Shown here in pieces: positions 9,421-18,462 of a stretch of 64,000 nt of DNA. A program made the translations under genes and the position numbers. This DNA is from Vacuolonema iberomarrocanum LEGE 07170 (GTDB lineage Bacteria; Cyanobacteriota; Cyanobacteriia; Elainellales; Elainellaceae): the NCBI GenBank assembly GCA_015207365.1, contig JADEXA010000001.1, positions 62,001-126,000 on the forward strand. The letters are read 5' to 3'. The notes under the pieces were generated by a model. The model was not told the origin of the DNA and did not search any database. It saw nothing but the letters and a program-made list of their open reading frames with translations. How positions within the stretch are numbered: position 1 is the stretch's first letter; the number at the start of each line of letters is the position of its first letter.

Positions 9421-10644
9421 TTGACACTGCGGGTAGCTGTAGTTGGATCAGGTCCGGCAGGTTCCTCTGCTGCCGAGACGTTAGCAAAAGCGGGTATCGA
9501 AACCTATTTATTTGAGCGCAAATTAGATAATGCCAAGCCCTGCGGTGGAGCCATTCCCCTCTGCATGGTTGAGGAATTTGACTTGCCTCCCGAAATTATT
9601 GACCGTCGGGTTCGCAAGATGAAGATGATCTCGCCTTCAAACATCGAGGTCAATATTGGCAGCACATTGAAGAATGACGAATATATCGGGATGTGCCGCC
9701 GGGAAGTGCTGGATGGCTTTCTGCGCGATCGCGCCGCCACACTCGGTGCAAAGCTGATCAACGGCACGGTGTACAAGCTGGAGCTGGCAACGGGCAGCAC
9801 CGATCCCTACACCCTCCACTATGCTGACCATTCCGATGGCAGCATGGAAGGCACCATGAAGACCCTCCAGGTGGATCTGGTGATTGGTGCCGATGGAGCC
9901 AACTCCCGCGTGGCCAAGGCCATCAAAGCCGGGGATTACAACTACGCGATTGCCTTCCAAGAGCGCATTCGCCTGCCCCACGACAAGATGGACTATTACG
10001 ACGAATTGGCGGAAATGTATGTTGGGGATGATGTCTCTCCCGACTTCTATGCCTGGGTCTTCCCCAAATACGACCACGTTGCAGTCGGAACCGGCACGAT
10101 GAAGGTCAACAAGTCCAAGATCAAGGATTTGCAGGCTGGCATCCGTGCCCGTGCCGCTCGCAAGCTGGAAGGTGGCGAAATCATCAAGGTGGAAGCGCAT
10201 CCCATCCCTGAGCACCCCAGACCTCGTCGGGTTGTTGGTCGGGTGGCACTGGTGGGCGATGCGGCTGGCTATGTGACCAAGTCCTCGGGCGAAGGCATCT
10301 ACTTTGCCGCCAAATCTGGCCGCGTATGTGCTGACACTATTGTGGAATTGACCCAAAGCGGTGCTCGCATTCCCACCGAAGCCGATCTCAAGGTTTACCT
10401 GAAGCGCTGGGATAAGACCTACGGTTCGACCTACCTGGTGCTGGATCTGTTGCAGCGGGTGTTCTACCGCTCCGACGCGACCCGCGAGGCGTTCGTCGAA
10501 ATGTGCGAAGACATCGATGTCCAAAAGCTCACGTTCGACAGCTACCTCTACAAGACGGTCGTTCCGGCCAATCCACTAACGCAGTTGAAAATTACGGCAA
10601 AAACCATTGGCAGCTTGCTGCGAGGTAATGCCCTTGCTCCTTAG
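9421..10644 (+). CDS. chlP: geranylgeranyl reductase
   Basis: ChlP reduces the geranylgeranyl side chain to phytyl for chlorophyll a, tocopherol and phylloquinone, at the thylakoid membrane with NADPH and FAD. The 407 residues have the N-terminal Rossmann motif VAVVGSGPAGSSAAE, the ChlP signature NAKPCGGAIPLCMV, the second FAD motif GRVALVGDAAGYVTKSSGEG, and a helical C-terminus typical of the cyanobacterial enzyme. The start is TTG at 9421 with GGGAGA upstream; the Rossmann strand begins at residue 4, so no later start is possible. A terminator follows at 10695. Confidence 0.97.
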   Translation: MTLRVAVVGSGPAGSSAAETLAKAGIETYLFERKLDNAKPCGGAIPLCMVEEFDLPPEIIDRRVRKMKMISPSNIEVNIGSTLKNDEYIGMCRREVLDGFLRDRAATLGAKLINGTVYKLELATGSTDPYTLHYADHSDGSMEGTMKTLQVDLVIGADGANSRVAKAIKAGDYNYAIAFQERIRLPHDKMDYYDELAEMYVGDDVSPDFYAWVFPKYDHVAVGTGTMKVNKSKIKDLQAGIRARAARKLEGGEIIKVEAHPIPEHPRPRRVVGRVALVGDAAGYVTKSSGEGIYFAAKSGRVCADTIVELTQSGARIPTEADLKVYLKRWDKTYGSTYLVLDLLQRVFYRSDATREAFVEMCEDIDVQKLTFDSYLYKTVVPANPLTQLKITAKTIGSLLRGNALAP

Positions 10645-10694
10645 TCGTGCTCTCACAAAACATCTGAGCGCATAGTCTGAGGACATAGATTGAA

Positions 10695-10728
10695 GCGTGT
10701 GATGGCTACGGCGATCGCACGCTTTTTT
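10695..10728 (+). terminator. terminator of chlP
   Basis: GCGTGTGAT (10695-10703) pairs with ATCGCACGC (10714-10722), including one T-G pair, and six T follow. The right arm uses a HIP1 core. Confidence 0.8.
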
Positions 10729-10733
10729 GATCT

Positions 10734-10850
10734 AATATCAAATCCGGTTGAAGAACCCAACTATCGATTGTTTGTGCCCACTGCTTTGCAGCGGGCACAA
10801 ACAATCGATAGTTGGGTTTTACTGCTATTTAACTAGATTCGATATAACAC
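10734..10850 (+). repeat. hairpin element family A, copy 1
   Basis: Outer ends TATCAAATCCGGTT on the left and a weaker complement (AGATTCGATATA) on the right enclose a 30-bp stem: left arm 10754-10783, right arm 10789-10818, one mismatch, five-base loop. The loop-proximal bases are CCCACTG/CAGCGGG. Compared with copies 2 and 5 the stem carries an extra GATT, compensated in the other arm. It lies just after the chlP terminator. Confidence 0.9.
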
Positions 10851-10856
10851 TGGCTC

Positions 10857-12482
10857 CTAGAACTCTGGCAAAGTCCGGATCAACGTGAACCGATAGGGCG
10901 GCTCAGACAGGCTAGTTGTATAGGCATGGCTGAGGAGGGGCTGATAGCGCTCATCCTCATTGATGTAGGTTTGGAAGAAGGCAGTAGACATGCCGTTCTG
11001 ATATCTCAAGGTCAGCTCACGGAGATATTGCCAATCGTCGGGAATATTGGTGAGTTGGCGCAGAACATCGAGGGTAACGCGAGCATGGGGCAGCCCACGG
11101 GAAACCGCAAGGTAGCGGTCTTCTTCGGGAAGATGCGGGTAGGCTGGAAGTTGCTCCTGGAGCATTGGGGTGAGGATATCGAGGTCAGTGGCTTGCCAGA
11201 AAACGGGGGTTTCGACTTGAGCCAGACTTTCTGGGCTATAAAGGCTGCGCCCAAAGGGAAAGAATAGGTAGATTGCCGCAATTCGGGGATCTCGTAGGGA
11301 AACAGAGAGTTCATCCGATGGTAGTTCCAATGCCCGACATTGATAGAGCCGAGAAATATTGAACAGGGCGCGATCGCGCTCACAGCTCGTCGCCAAATGA
11401 TCCGGATCGATGGGGGCACCTGCACTCGCCAACGCCGTTGTGCCGCCAAAGGAGTAACCGAACACACCCACCCGCTCAAGGTTGAGTTGGTTGCCATAGT
11501 CCGTAGCATTACGCTGTTCTAACTCGTCGAGTAAAAAGCTGAGGTCGCGAGGACGCTCCAGGAAATCGACCGAGTCGAAGTTTTCTCGCTCCAACCCTGC
11601 ATAGAAGTCGCGCAACCACTCGCGATCGCTCCCCGGATGATCAGGAATCACCACCGCAAAGCCGTGGGAAGCCAGGTGGGCCGACAATTCTTCAAAGCGA
11701 TCGCGCTGCGCCCCCAACCCGTTCGAGACCAAGATCACAGGGATTTCGCCGGAAACATTTGGAATGTAGATATCTGTAACGAGGGTGCGATCGCGCTCGG
11801 CGTCGTAGAACTGCACCGTATCCCAGGTATACGCAATGGGTCCAGCAGCGGCTGGATCATCCAGTTCCTCTAACCCGAGATCCACCTCCGTCAAAGACGC
11901 ATCGGCATTGTCCTCGATCGCCGTCATTGCGGCATCTGTGTCGCTCAAAAAGCGGCGAGCCTGTCGCACTTCTGCCAAAACGGCGGGAATATCCACGCGC
12001 AAATCGGTGGGCAAGTTTCGCAGAAAATTTAGCGGGGTAAAGCCATCTCCATCGGTAATGGTGATGAGGGCGGCTCCTCGCAAGCTTCTAAACCCATTTT
12101 GGCCAGATTCGGTTTGAATGATGTTCCCCACTTCCTGAAAAAGGATTTCTCCAGAACGGGTATAGCTCATCTGCGATAGCACGACCGGATCGATCCCTTC
12201 CAGCTCGGCATTGAGAGCCAGTCGAACCATGTCCCGCTGCTCAGCACTGAGTTGCGACAACACAAATCCGGCTTCATTTTGCAGGCGACCTTCAGCGGCA
12301 AAGGCTTCCAGGTCTTCCACTTGAATGCGGCGCTGGAAAGGACCAAAGCTGAGGGTAATACTACGGGCAAGGGCAGGCGGCGCAACAGCCATCAGGCTCG
12401 TGCTGAGAGCTGTGAGGGCGATCGCAATTCGAGTTTTCCAAGAAAAGGCGGAAGAGGTTTGGTGTTGACGTCCCAGAGTCAT
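10857..12482 (-). CDS. exported alpha/beta hydrolase with N-terminal DUF1400
   Basis: From the ATG at 12482 the product is 541 residues. It starts with a signal peptide (RIAIALTALSTSLMAVAPPALARS), followed by a DUF1400 helical domain (about 40-175) and a PAF-acetylhydrolase/dienelactone-type alpha/beta hydrolase. The nucleophile elbow is GYSFGG; the oxyanion region is around VSNGLGAQRDRFEELS and a late conserved His lies in SRGLPHARVT. DUF1400-hydrolase fusions are cyanobacterial and are predicted periplasmic lipases or esterases; the substrate is unknown. An in-frame codon at 12542 would add 20 residues before the signal peptide and is less likely. Confidence 0.85.
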   Translation of the reverse strand: MTLGRQHQTSSAFSWKTRIAIALTALSTSLMAVAPPALARSITLSFGPFQRRIQVEDLEAFAAEGRLQNEAGFVLSQLSAEQRDMVRLALNAELEGIDPVVLSQMSYTRSGEILFQEVGNIIQTESGQNGFRSLRGAALITITDGDGFTPLNFLRNLPTDLRVDIPAVLAEVRQARRFLSDTDAAMTAIEDNADASLTEVDLGLEELDDPAAAGPIAYTWDTVQFYDAERDRTLVTDIYIPNVSGEIPVILVSNGLGAQRDRFEELSAHLASHGFAVVIPDHPGSDREWLRDFYAGLERENFDSVDFLERPRDLSFLLDELEQRNATDYGNQLNLERVGVFGYSFGGTTALASAGAPIDPDHLATSCERDRALFNISRLYQCRALELPSDELSVSLRDPRIAAIYLFFPFGRSLYSPESLAQVETPVFWQATDLDILTPMLQEQLPAYPHLPEEDRYLAVSRGLPHARVTLDVLRQLTNIPDDWQYLRELTLRYQNGMSTAFFQTYINEDERYQPLLSHAYTTSLSEPPYRFTLIRTLPEF

Positions 12483-12694
12483 ATTGAAGAAAACCACGGG
12501 GGCACATAAAGATCTCGGGTGGCGTGTGCAGAACAGAGCCAAACTATTGTAGCGAGGTATGCAAACCTATATCCAGAAGCTAGAACTGTGGAGACCGTTG
12601 ACCAGCCAGAAAATGGCGTACCTGAAACGGAGGCTGGGCGATCGACTCATGCAGAAACTTGTATAAAACGCAGCAAATTAAATGCAAAAAAATT

Positions 12695-12726
12695 GAAGAT
12701 GTGTAGCTCTGAAGATGTGTAGCTCT
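12695..12726 (+). repeat. 16-bp perfect tandem duplication
   Basis: GAAGATGTGTAGCTCT occurs twice head to tail (12695-12710 and 12711-12726) in the gap between the DUF1400 hydrolase and nblA. Confidence 0.95.
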
Positions 12727-12824
12727 AGAGAATAGACAGAATCAGCGTGCAACCAATCAAACGGGCGGGATAGAAAATCAGAAAACATCAGATAGCATTA
12801 GCGAGCATTTCAGAGAACTCAGAG

Positions 12825-12866
12825 TTCAGCGAACAAAATTCAGCAAACAAGATTCGGCAAACAAGA
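12825..12866 (+). repeat. 14-bp tandem repeat, three copies
   Basis: Units TTCAGCGAACAAAA, TTCAGCAAACAAGA and TTCGGCAAACAAGA follow each other without a gap at 12825, 12839 and 12853. They lie downstream of nblA. Confidence 0.9.
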
Positions 12867-12952
12867 AATCGTGTGACGCCCCGACATCCCCAGCTACTTT
12901 CCAGTAAGAACTTAACCAGAGAAGGAGGTCGCCCCGACGACTAGGCCGACGC

Positions 12953-13150
12953 TTACATGCTGGGCGACGAATCCAGACCCCACTCATGCTTGAGGAAGTG
13001 GCGATACATGGTTTCGCGCATCATCATGTGCTCGTAGAGCTTAACCAGAAAGTCCTTGGCCTGGTCATGGCTCATATGGGCGACCTGGGTCTCGAAGGAA
13101 CGTAGACTAAACTTTTGTTCCAAGGTCAACTCAACAGAAGGATTATCCAT
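12953..13150 (-). CDS. nblA: phycobilisome degradation protein NblA
   Basis: The 65-residue product matches the NblA family in length and pattern: LTLEQKFSLRSFETQV, then HDQAKDFLVKLYEHMMMRE and YRHFLKHEWG. NblA binds phycobiliproteins and the ClpC chaperone and starts phycobilisome breakdown under nitrogen or sulfur starvation. The start is ATG 13150, preceded by GGAGAT eight bases upstream; longer in-frame extensions lack family similarity. The 500-bp upstream region should hold stress-responsive promoters; I could not identify an NtcA box with confidence. Confidence 0.92.
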   Translation of the reverse strand: MDNPSVELTLEQKFSLRSFETQVAHMSHDQAKDFLVKLYEHMMMRETMYRHFLKHEWGLDSSPSM

Positions 13151-13647
13151 TGTTTCATCTCCATGAAAGTCGGTACAACAGGCAGGCCAGTAGTTTGGCC
13201 TAGCGATCGATGCATCCAGATAGTGGGAGCTACACAATCGAACGGCCTTTTTCGGGACGCTCTTATGTATTGTTAACATTTATAACAACAAATTGACAAA
13301 TAACCTACCCATCTATGGACTGGATCAAATCACTTGAACAGGGTATATCAAGTAAAATTTTGTGAAACAGTCCAAAATGAACGTTTATTTATGCATTGGA
13401 AAATTCTTTCCTAAAATTTTTCCTGTCAGGCTTGGTTTAGGTGAAGAGAGCCCAAAATCTTTAAGAAAAATAGAGTCTTTTAGCGAATGGCGTCCTCATG
13501 ATGCCCTCGAGCCGACAAGTATGAACAGGATCCCGCACATCCCTTAATCAAACTTTAAGCTCCACTCAAACGCTTGAGTTAGCGCGGATCACAGCGCCCA
13601 ACCCTTCGTCATTAGGAGGGAAAATTCAGCAGCAGCGCTGATGCTCT
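13151..13647. other. 497-bp region upstream of nblA
   Basis: A+T-rich sequence directly before nblA, including TGTTAACATTTATAACAACA around 13270-13290. No gene is supported. The PP2C gene ends at its far side. Confidence 0.4.
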
Positions 13648-14418
13648 TCAAGATTGCGTCCCTTGCAAAATAGTCTGTTCCCCAGAGCTCGCAATAGATT
13701 CGATAGTGATGACAACGACAGTGATGTTGTCACGTCCGCCTTTGTTCTTTGCTGCGCTAATGAGAGCCGTGACCACCTTCTCGCAGGAACGGATGGATTT
13801 GAGATGAAACGCAATGATGTGGTCCGACAACTCCTCAGTTAGTCCATCGCTACACAGCATGAGGCGATCGTTTGGGCGTACCTCAATGGTGTTGACATCC
13901 ACTTGCCGCAGATCTTCTCGCCCCAGGCACTTGGAAAGGATATGTCGCCAGGGATGAACCCGCGCTTGATCGGTCGTCAGCTCTCCCAGCTTAATCGCGC
14001 GCGCAACCCAGGTATGGTCTTCCGTTAACTGATCGAGCTTAGCGCCCCGTAAGCGATAGAGTCGCGAGTCGCCGACATGAGCCGCCCAGGTCTGTCCTCG
14101 TCGAAAAATCAGGACAACGGCTGTTGTTCCCATATCCGAGCGCTCTGGATGTCGCGCCTGGTCATTGAGAATCGCTCGATTTGCCCGGAGCAACGCCGCT
14201 TCTAGGAGTTGGCATGAGTCTTCTGGAGAGTCCCACTTTTCGTCAATGTGCGTTTGAATGGTTTCCGTCGCAATACGGCTTGCCTCTTGCCCACCGGCAT
14301 GTCCGCCCATACCGTCTGCCACCACAAAGAATCGACCCTGGGGGTCTATGTAAAACGCATCCTGGTTAACTCTCCGGATGAGTCCCGGATCGGTATGACC
14401 CGAGAAGAGGCATTTCAT
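13648..14418 (-). CDS. PP2C-type Ser/Thr protein phosphatase
   Basis: The roughly 256-residue single-domain phosphatase carries the PPM motifs: RRVNQDAFY, VADGMGGHAGGQEAS (metal-binding Asp and Gly), VGDSRLYRLR, TEDHTWVARA, LCSDGLTEELSD and GGRDNITVVVI. Such short bacterial PP2Cs (PrpC/Stp type) dephosphorylate Ser/Thr-phosphorylated proteins with Mn2+ or Mg2+. ATG 14418 is preferred because the domain begins directly after it; an in-frame TTG at 14442 would add eight residues. The ABC1-kinase gene lies 157 bp upstream on the same strand. Confidence 0.93.
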   Translation of the reverse strand: MKCLFSGHTDPGLIRRVNQDAFYIDPQGRFFVVADGMGGHAGGQEASRIATETIQTHIDEKWDSPEDSCQLLEAALLRANRAILNDQARHPERSDMGTTAVVLIFRRGQTWAAHVGDSRLYRLRGAKLDQLTEDHTWVARAIKLGELTTDQARVHPWRHILSKCLGREDLRQVDVNTIEVRPNDRLMLCSDGLTEELSDHIIAFHLKSIRSCEKVVTALISAAKNKGGRDNITVVVITIESIASSGEQTILQGTQS

Positions 14419-14574
14419 AGGGCAATTCGTCTCGGACAGCAATAGATTACGAAAGCAGAGGAAAGCAACTTACGGGCAGTAGAAACACAAAATCCTGTCT
14501 GGGAAGACGGACACAGGTTGACCCCAGGGAGATGTCCCTCCAACAGGGCGTTAGAAGCACACTCTAGCGCAATT

Positions 14575-16419
14575 TCACAGCATCCGATCAAAGCGATCCA
14601 TACGGCGCAAAAGACGAATGAATGAAAATCCGGCGATCGCGCCTGGAATACAAACCAGAACTGCCAGCCAGTTTAGCCCATTTACGACCAAAATCGTTGC
14701 AGAAAGAGTAAACGCACCTAGCAGCAGAGCGTAACTCGTCCCCAAATTAACATTGCTGACGCGTCGCAGGAGGCGATCCGTTTCTTGGGCCCGCACCCGC
14801 ACCCGCAGGTCTCCCCGCTCCAGCCGTTCAATCGTATCCTCGATCCGGCGAGGCAAACCCAGAGCAGAATTACTCATTTCCACAGCCTGTCGACTCAATT
14901 CACCCAACAATCCATTCGGATCTGAACCGCGTCCATCTGTCATAAGCTGCATCGCAAACGGTTTTGCGGCCTCCATAAAATTGAACTCGGGATCTAACCC
15001 CTTACCGACTCCTTCTAATGTAGAAAATGCCCGCATCACGAAGGTAAACGTCGCCGGGAAGCGGAATGGTTGGTCGTAAGCAATCTCGTAGAGATCGTCA
15101 CTGATGTCAGACACGGATTGCACTTCAAAAGGCTTATCCATGAAGTTGTCAAGCATGTACTGAATGGAGCGTCGTACCGGCCCCATATCATCTGCCGGAG
15201 CTAGGGCACCCAATTCCACCAGGGATTCTACAACCGCATCGGCATCGCGGCTGGAAATCCCAAAGAAGGTGCGCATCAGGCGTTCTCGGGTGATCGCTTG
15301 AATGCGACCCATCATCCCGAAGTCATAGAAAATCAAGCCCCCATCTGGACTCACGGCAATGTTGCCGGGGTGGGGATCGGCGTGGAAAAAGCCATCGTTT
15401 AGCAACTGATGCAAATAGGCACGTGCCCCCAGATTGGCTAGCATCTTGCGATCTAACCCGGCGGCTTCTAGCGCTTCGTAATGGCTGATCTTAATCCCTG
15501 GCATATATTCTAGAGTCAAGACGCGGTGCGAACTATAGCGCCAATACACACGGGGGACATGGACCCAGGATTCGTTACGAAAATTGCGCCGAAAGGTATC
15601 GGCATTGCGACCTTCATTGAGGTATTCGATTTCTTCCCAAAGGATACGGCAACATTCTTCGTAAATGCCCAGCCAATCGCGCCCGCGACCCCAATCAGGG
15701 TGGCGCTGAAAGTAGCGGGCAATGCCCTTGAGAATATCGAGGTCAATTTCAAACAGCTTCCGCAAACCGGGGCGTTGCACCTTGACGACCACCTCTTCTC
15801 CGGAGTGGAGTTGAGCCCGGTGAACCTGCCCTAGGCTGGCCGCCGCCAGGGGAATCGGGTCAAAGCTTTTGTAGAGTTCAGGAACCGTCTTGCCCAGATC
15901 TGCGTAAATGAGCGCTTCCACTTGCTCGTAGCTGAAGGCGGGCACCCGATCCTGCAATTTCGATAACTCTTCAACATACTCGGCGGGGAAGAGGTCAGCC
16001 CGAGTAGAAAACAGTTGCCCAACTTTGATAAAGGTGGGCCCTAAGTCGAGCAGGGTTTCGCGAATCCAGATAGCAAGGGCACGCCGACGGGCGGACTTCT
16101 TCTCTTCGCTAATGCCACCGCGATAGCTCCAGGACTTGTTATAAGACCACTGGGCGTATAACAGCTTGAGAACGAAAGTCCAAATATCGAGAAATCGTCG
16201 CTGCTTGGAGTAGCGATCGCGGCTCCAACGGTAGGACTTGCTGCCATACCCCTGAGATGGCTTCACAGAAGCACTATAGGCAGGAGGCTGCTCTGATGCA
16301 GCGGATGGAATATCCGATTGCATTACATGACGGTCGCTGTCGTGATGGGACGGCAGCGACGAGAAAGCGTCAATGTCAGAGTGACTGCTGGGTTGTTGGG
16401 AATCGGATAAGGCAGACAC
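14575..16419 (-). CDS. ABC1/UbiB-family atypical kinase
   Basis: A 614-residue AarF/UbiB (ABC1/ADCK) protein. It has a polar N-terminal extension of about 80 residues, then the KxGQ motif (FIKVGQLFSTRADLFP), the ATP loop PLAAASLGQVHRA, the VVVKVQRPG lysine, the catalytic NDGFFHADPHPGN and the metal-binding IFYDFGMMG. Two C-terminal hydrophobic segments (SYALLLGAFTLSATILVVNG and LAVLVCIPGAIAGFSFI) anchor it in a membrane. Family members support quinone or prenyl-lipid metabolism; cyanobacterial and plastid members associate with thylakoids and plastoglobules. The exact substrate cannot be told. Confidence 0.92.
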   Translation of the reverse strand: MSALSDSQQPSSHSDIDAFSSLPSHHDSDRHVMQSDIPSAASEQPPAYSASVKPSQGYGSKSYRWSRDRYSKQRRFLDIWTFVLKLLYAQWSYNKSWSYRGGISEEKKSARRRALAIWIRETLLDLGPTFIKVGQLFSTRADLFPAEYVEELSKLQDRVPAFSYEQVEALIYADLGKTVPELYKSFDPIPLAAASLGQVHRAQLHSGEEVVVKVQRPGLRKLFEIDLDILKGIARYFQRHPDWGRGRDWLGIYEECCRILWEEIEYLNEGRNADTFRRNFRNESWVHVPRVYWRYSSHRVLTLEYMPGIKISHYEALEAAGLDRKMLANLGARAYLHQLLNDGFFHADPHPGNIAVSPDGGLIFYDFGMMGRIQAITRERLMRTFFGISSRDADAVVESLVELGALAPADDMGPVRRSIQYMLDNFMDKPFEVQSVSDISDDLYEIAYDQPFRFPATFTFVMRAFSTLEGVGKGLDPEFNFMEAAKPFAMQLMTDGRGSDPNGLLGELSRQAVEMSNSALGLPRRIEDTIERLERGDLRVRVRAQETDRLLRRVSNVNLGTSYALLLGAFTLSATILVVNGLNWLAVLVCIPGAIAGFSFIRLLRRMDRFDRML

Positions 16420-16590
16420 GCGGTTCCTACGTCAAATCAACGTTGAGTCGGCAAAAAATATGAACGGTTCTGAGAGACAAGGCTGAACGGTTCTGAGAGA
16501 CTAAGAATTTGGAGTCAGACGATGGGTGGAAAACACATCCCGTCCGAACACCTTAATTCTAAGGGGTTTAATCCAGAAAACGGGAAAGGA

Positions 16591-16923
16591 TTACTGAATG
16601 CGGCTGCGATAGCGTTGCAGCTCGGCTCGGAGTTCAGCAATTTCTGCCCGCAGGTCATCGATAATTGTCTGCAAATCCGCATCAACAGCAGAGGCCGGGG
16701 CATAGCTGCTGGTAGAAGCGGGTTGCGCCTGCACAGAAGCCTCTCGCTCCTGTCGCGCTTTTTCTAAAACTTCCTCGGTGAATTGCCGTAGGCGCTCTCG
16801 CTGCTCGGCATCAAATTTGCCCAGTTCGCTTAAGGCATCGCTGAGAGCAGTTTCCGTTTGCTTGGCGATCGCCTCTGCTAGGGCACGACCGATGAAGAAT
16901 GCATTGACCAGGGGGTTGTCCAT
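16591..16923 (-). CDS. conserved cyanobacterial coiled-coil protein (possibly DUF6825)
   Basis: The 110 residues start MDNPLVNAFFIGRALAEAI, continue with a helical conserved part (SDALSELGKFDAEQRERLRQ), an Ala/Ser/Pro linker and a C-terminal coiled coil (DLRAEIAELRAELQRYR). The first half strongly resembles a small family conserved in cyanobacteria and present in plastids, possibly DUF6825; its function is unknown to me. ATG 16923 is chosen because conservation starts there; an upstream in-frame start at 16992 adds unrelated residues. It lies 171 bp upstream of the ABC1 kinase on the same strand and may be co-transcribed with it. Confidence 0.7.
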   Translation of the reverse strand: MDNPLVNAFFIGRALAEAIAKQTETALSDALSELGKFDAEQRERLRQFTEEVLEKARQEREASVQAQPASTSSYAPASAVDADLQTIIDDLRAEIAELRAELQRYRSRIQ

Positions 16924-17098
16924 AAAGAAATGTTTCAGTGAGCCTCCGTTGCGATTATAGCTTGCTGTTCTCGGTTTCTCTGTACCCGGCAATTAAGTTA
17001 GGGGAGTACGGCATGTCGGCGGCGATTGGGAAAAACTCGTGACTTGTATGAATGGGTCGAATATGGTGGAGGAAATATGAATATGCCGTTTGAACGGT

Positions 17099-17184
17099 GG
17101 GGTTGCAGGATCCAAGAATAATTTTTTCTGAGAAGCGACGTACCACGCCGCTTCTCAGAAAAAATTATTCCCTCAATCAGAAAT
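17099..17184 (+). mobile_element. hairpin element family C, copy 1 (86 bp) with 11-bp flanking direct repeats
   Basis: Left end GGGGTTGCAGGATCCAAG and right end CCCTCAATCAG enclose a perfect 22-bp stem (17116-17137 with 17149-17170, 11-base loop). GTTTGAACGGT is present directly outside on both sides (17088-17098 and 17185-17195), as expected for a target-site duplication. Confidence 0.85.
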
Positions 17185-17274
17185 GTTTGAACGGTTATGC
17201 GCCTAGCTTGCATTTGTGTGCGACATGTTTTGTGTGCCCCCTGTCCTGTTCTCGCTCACGTCATCTGAAGGGTT

Positions 17275-18435
17275 ATGTCGTTGTCTCCACTGTCTTTTTT
17301 AAATCGGTTGCAAACCTGGCTGGAAGTGCATTGGGTGTCGCCCGACTATAGCGGTTGGGTGATGACGGGGTTGGCCGTATTTTTCTTTGCTGCTGCAACC
17401 AACACGATGGCGGGATGGCTGTATGCCATCAGTGGTGTGATGTTCGCGTTGTTGGGGATGGGGTTAGTGCAACCGGGGCGATCGCTCCGGTTGCTCCAGG
17501 TGCTGCGCCGCCCCACAGAACCCGTCAGCGTTGGCGACACCCTGGTAATGGAAATCGATGTCTGCAACCAGTCGCGCCGCCCCCAGTTGCTCTTGCAGGT
17601 GACGGACTGTCGCCCAGAAGGGCTGGAGGGCGATCGCCGCACTGTCATCGAACGCCTACCTGCCTACGGTAGCCAACGCTGGTCGCAACCGCTGGTGGCC
17701 AAGAAACGCGGACTCTATCGCTGGCAAACGGTCGAACTCCGTACGGCAGCGCCCTTAGGTTTGTTTTGGCGGCGGCGGCAGGCAGCGGCTCGAACAACGG
17801 TGGTGGTCTATCCGACGGTTTTGCCCTTGAGCCACTGTCCGTTGATCGACGGGCTGGGGCAAGAAGACAGTCGCCTGACCCCGAGCCCGATGCGCTCCCA
17901 GCTCGCGACCGAGGGGGTGACCCGAACCCTGCGTCCGTATCGTTGGGGTGACTCCACTCGTCTGATCCACTGGCGCACCAGTGCCCGCTACGGTGAGCTG
18001 CGGATTCGGGAGATGGAAACGTTTACGGGCGGGCAAGAAATTATCCTAGCGCTAGATACCAGTGCAGCCTGGACAGAGGAGGCATTTGAATCGGCGGTTG
18101 TGGCTACGGCCTCTCTCTACTTTTACGCACAGCAACGGGGGCTAACGGCCAGTTTATGGACACCAGAAACGGGGGGGATTCGGAGCGATCGCCTCGTCCT
18201 CGAAGCGCTAGCGGCTATCCTTCCCAACACCACATCAAAATCGCCTCCCTTGCCGACCGTGCCAGTGATCTGGCTCACGGCTCAACCACACGGGGTTAGC
18301 GCCTTGCCCGCTGGCAGTCGCTGGCTGCTGTGGGCAACGGAGGGCAGCGGTTCTTCCCCTTCATCAACCCACATCGGCCGCTTGATGCTGCCCAGCGAAC
18401 CGCTCCAAACTCAGTTGCAGGCATCAGTGAACTGA
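17275..18435 (+). CDS. DUF58 domain protein
   Basis: A 386-residue protein with two hydrophobic segments near the N-terminus (GWVMTGLAVFFFAAATNTM and LYAISGVMFALLGMG), a beta-rich middle and the DUF58 signature RPYRWGDSTRLIHWRTSA followed by LRIREMETF. A vWA-like fold follows (EIILALDTSAAWTEEAF). DUF58 proteins usually sit beside MoxR ATPases and transglutaminase-like proteins, but neither neighbour is present here. The function is unknown, perhaps in envelope or complex assembly. The ATG start at 17275 gives the usual length. Confidence 0.88.
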   Translation: MSLSPLSFLNRLQTWLEVHWVSPDYSGWVMTGLAVFFFAAATNTMAGWLYAISGVMFALLGMGLVQPGRSLRLLQVLRRPTEPVSVGDTLVMEIDVCNQSRRPQLLLQVTDCRPEGLEGDRRTVIERLPAYGSQRWSQPLVAKKRGLYRWQTVELRTAAPLGLFWRRRQAAARTTVVVYPTVLPLSHCPLIDGLGQEDSRLTPSPMRSQLATEGVTRTLRPYRWGDSTRLIHWRTSARYGELRIREMETFTGGQEIILALDTSAAWTEEAFESAVVATASLYFYAQQRGLTASLWTPETGGIRSDRLVLEALAAILPNTTSKSPPLPTVPVIWLTAQPHGVSALPAGSRWLLWATEGSGSSPSSTHIGRLMLPSEPLQTQLQASVN

Positions 18436-18462
18436 ACAGGCATCGGTGACTGAACAAAATCT

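Noticed and set aside
13362..13547. 61-codon frame upstream of nblA
   Set aside because: No start signal and no similarity; antisense to the expected nblA promoter region.
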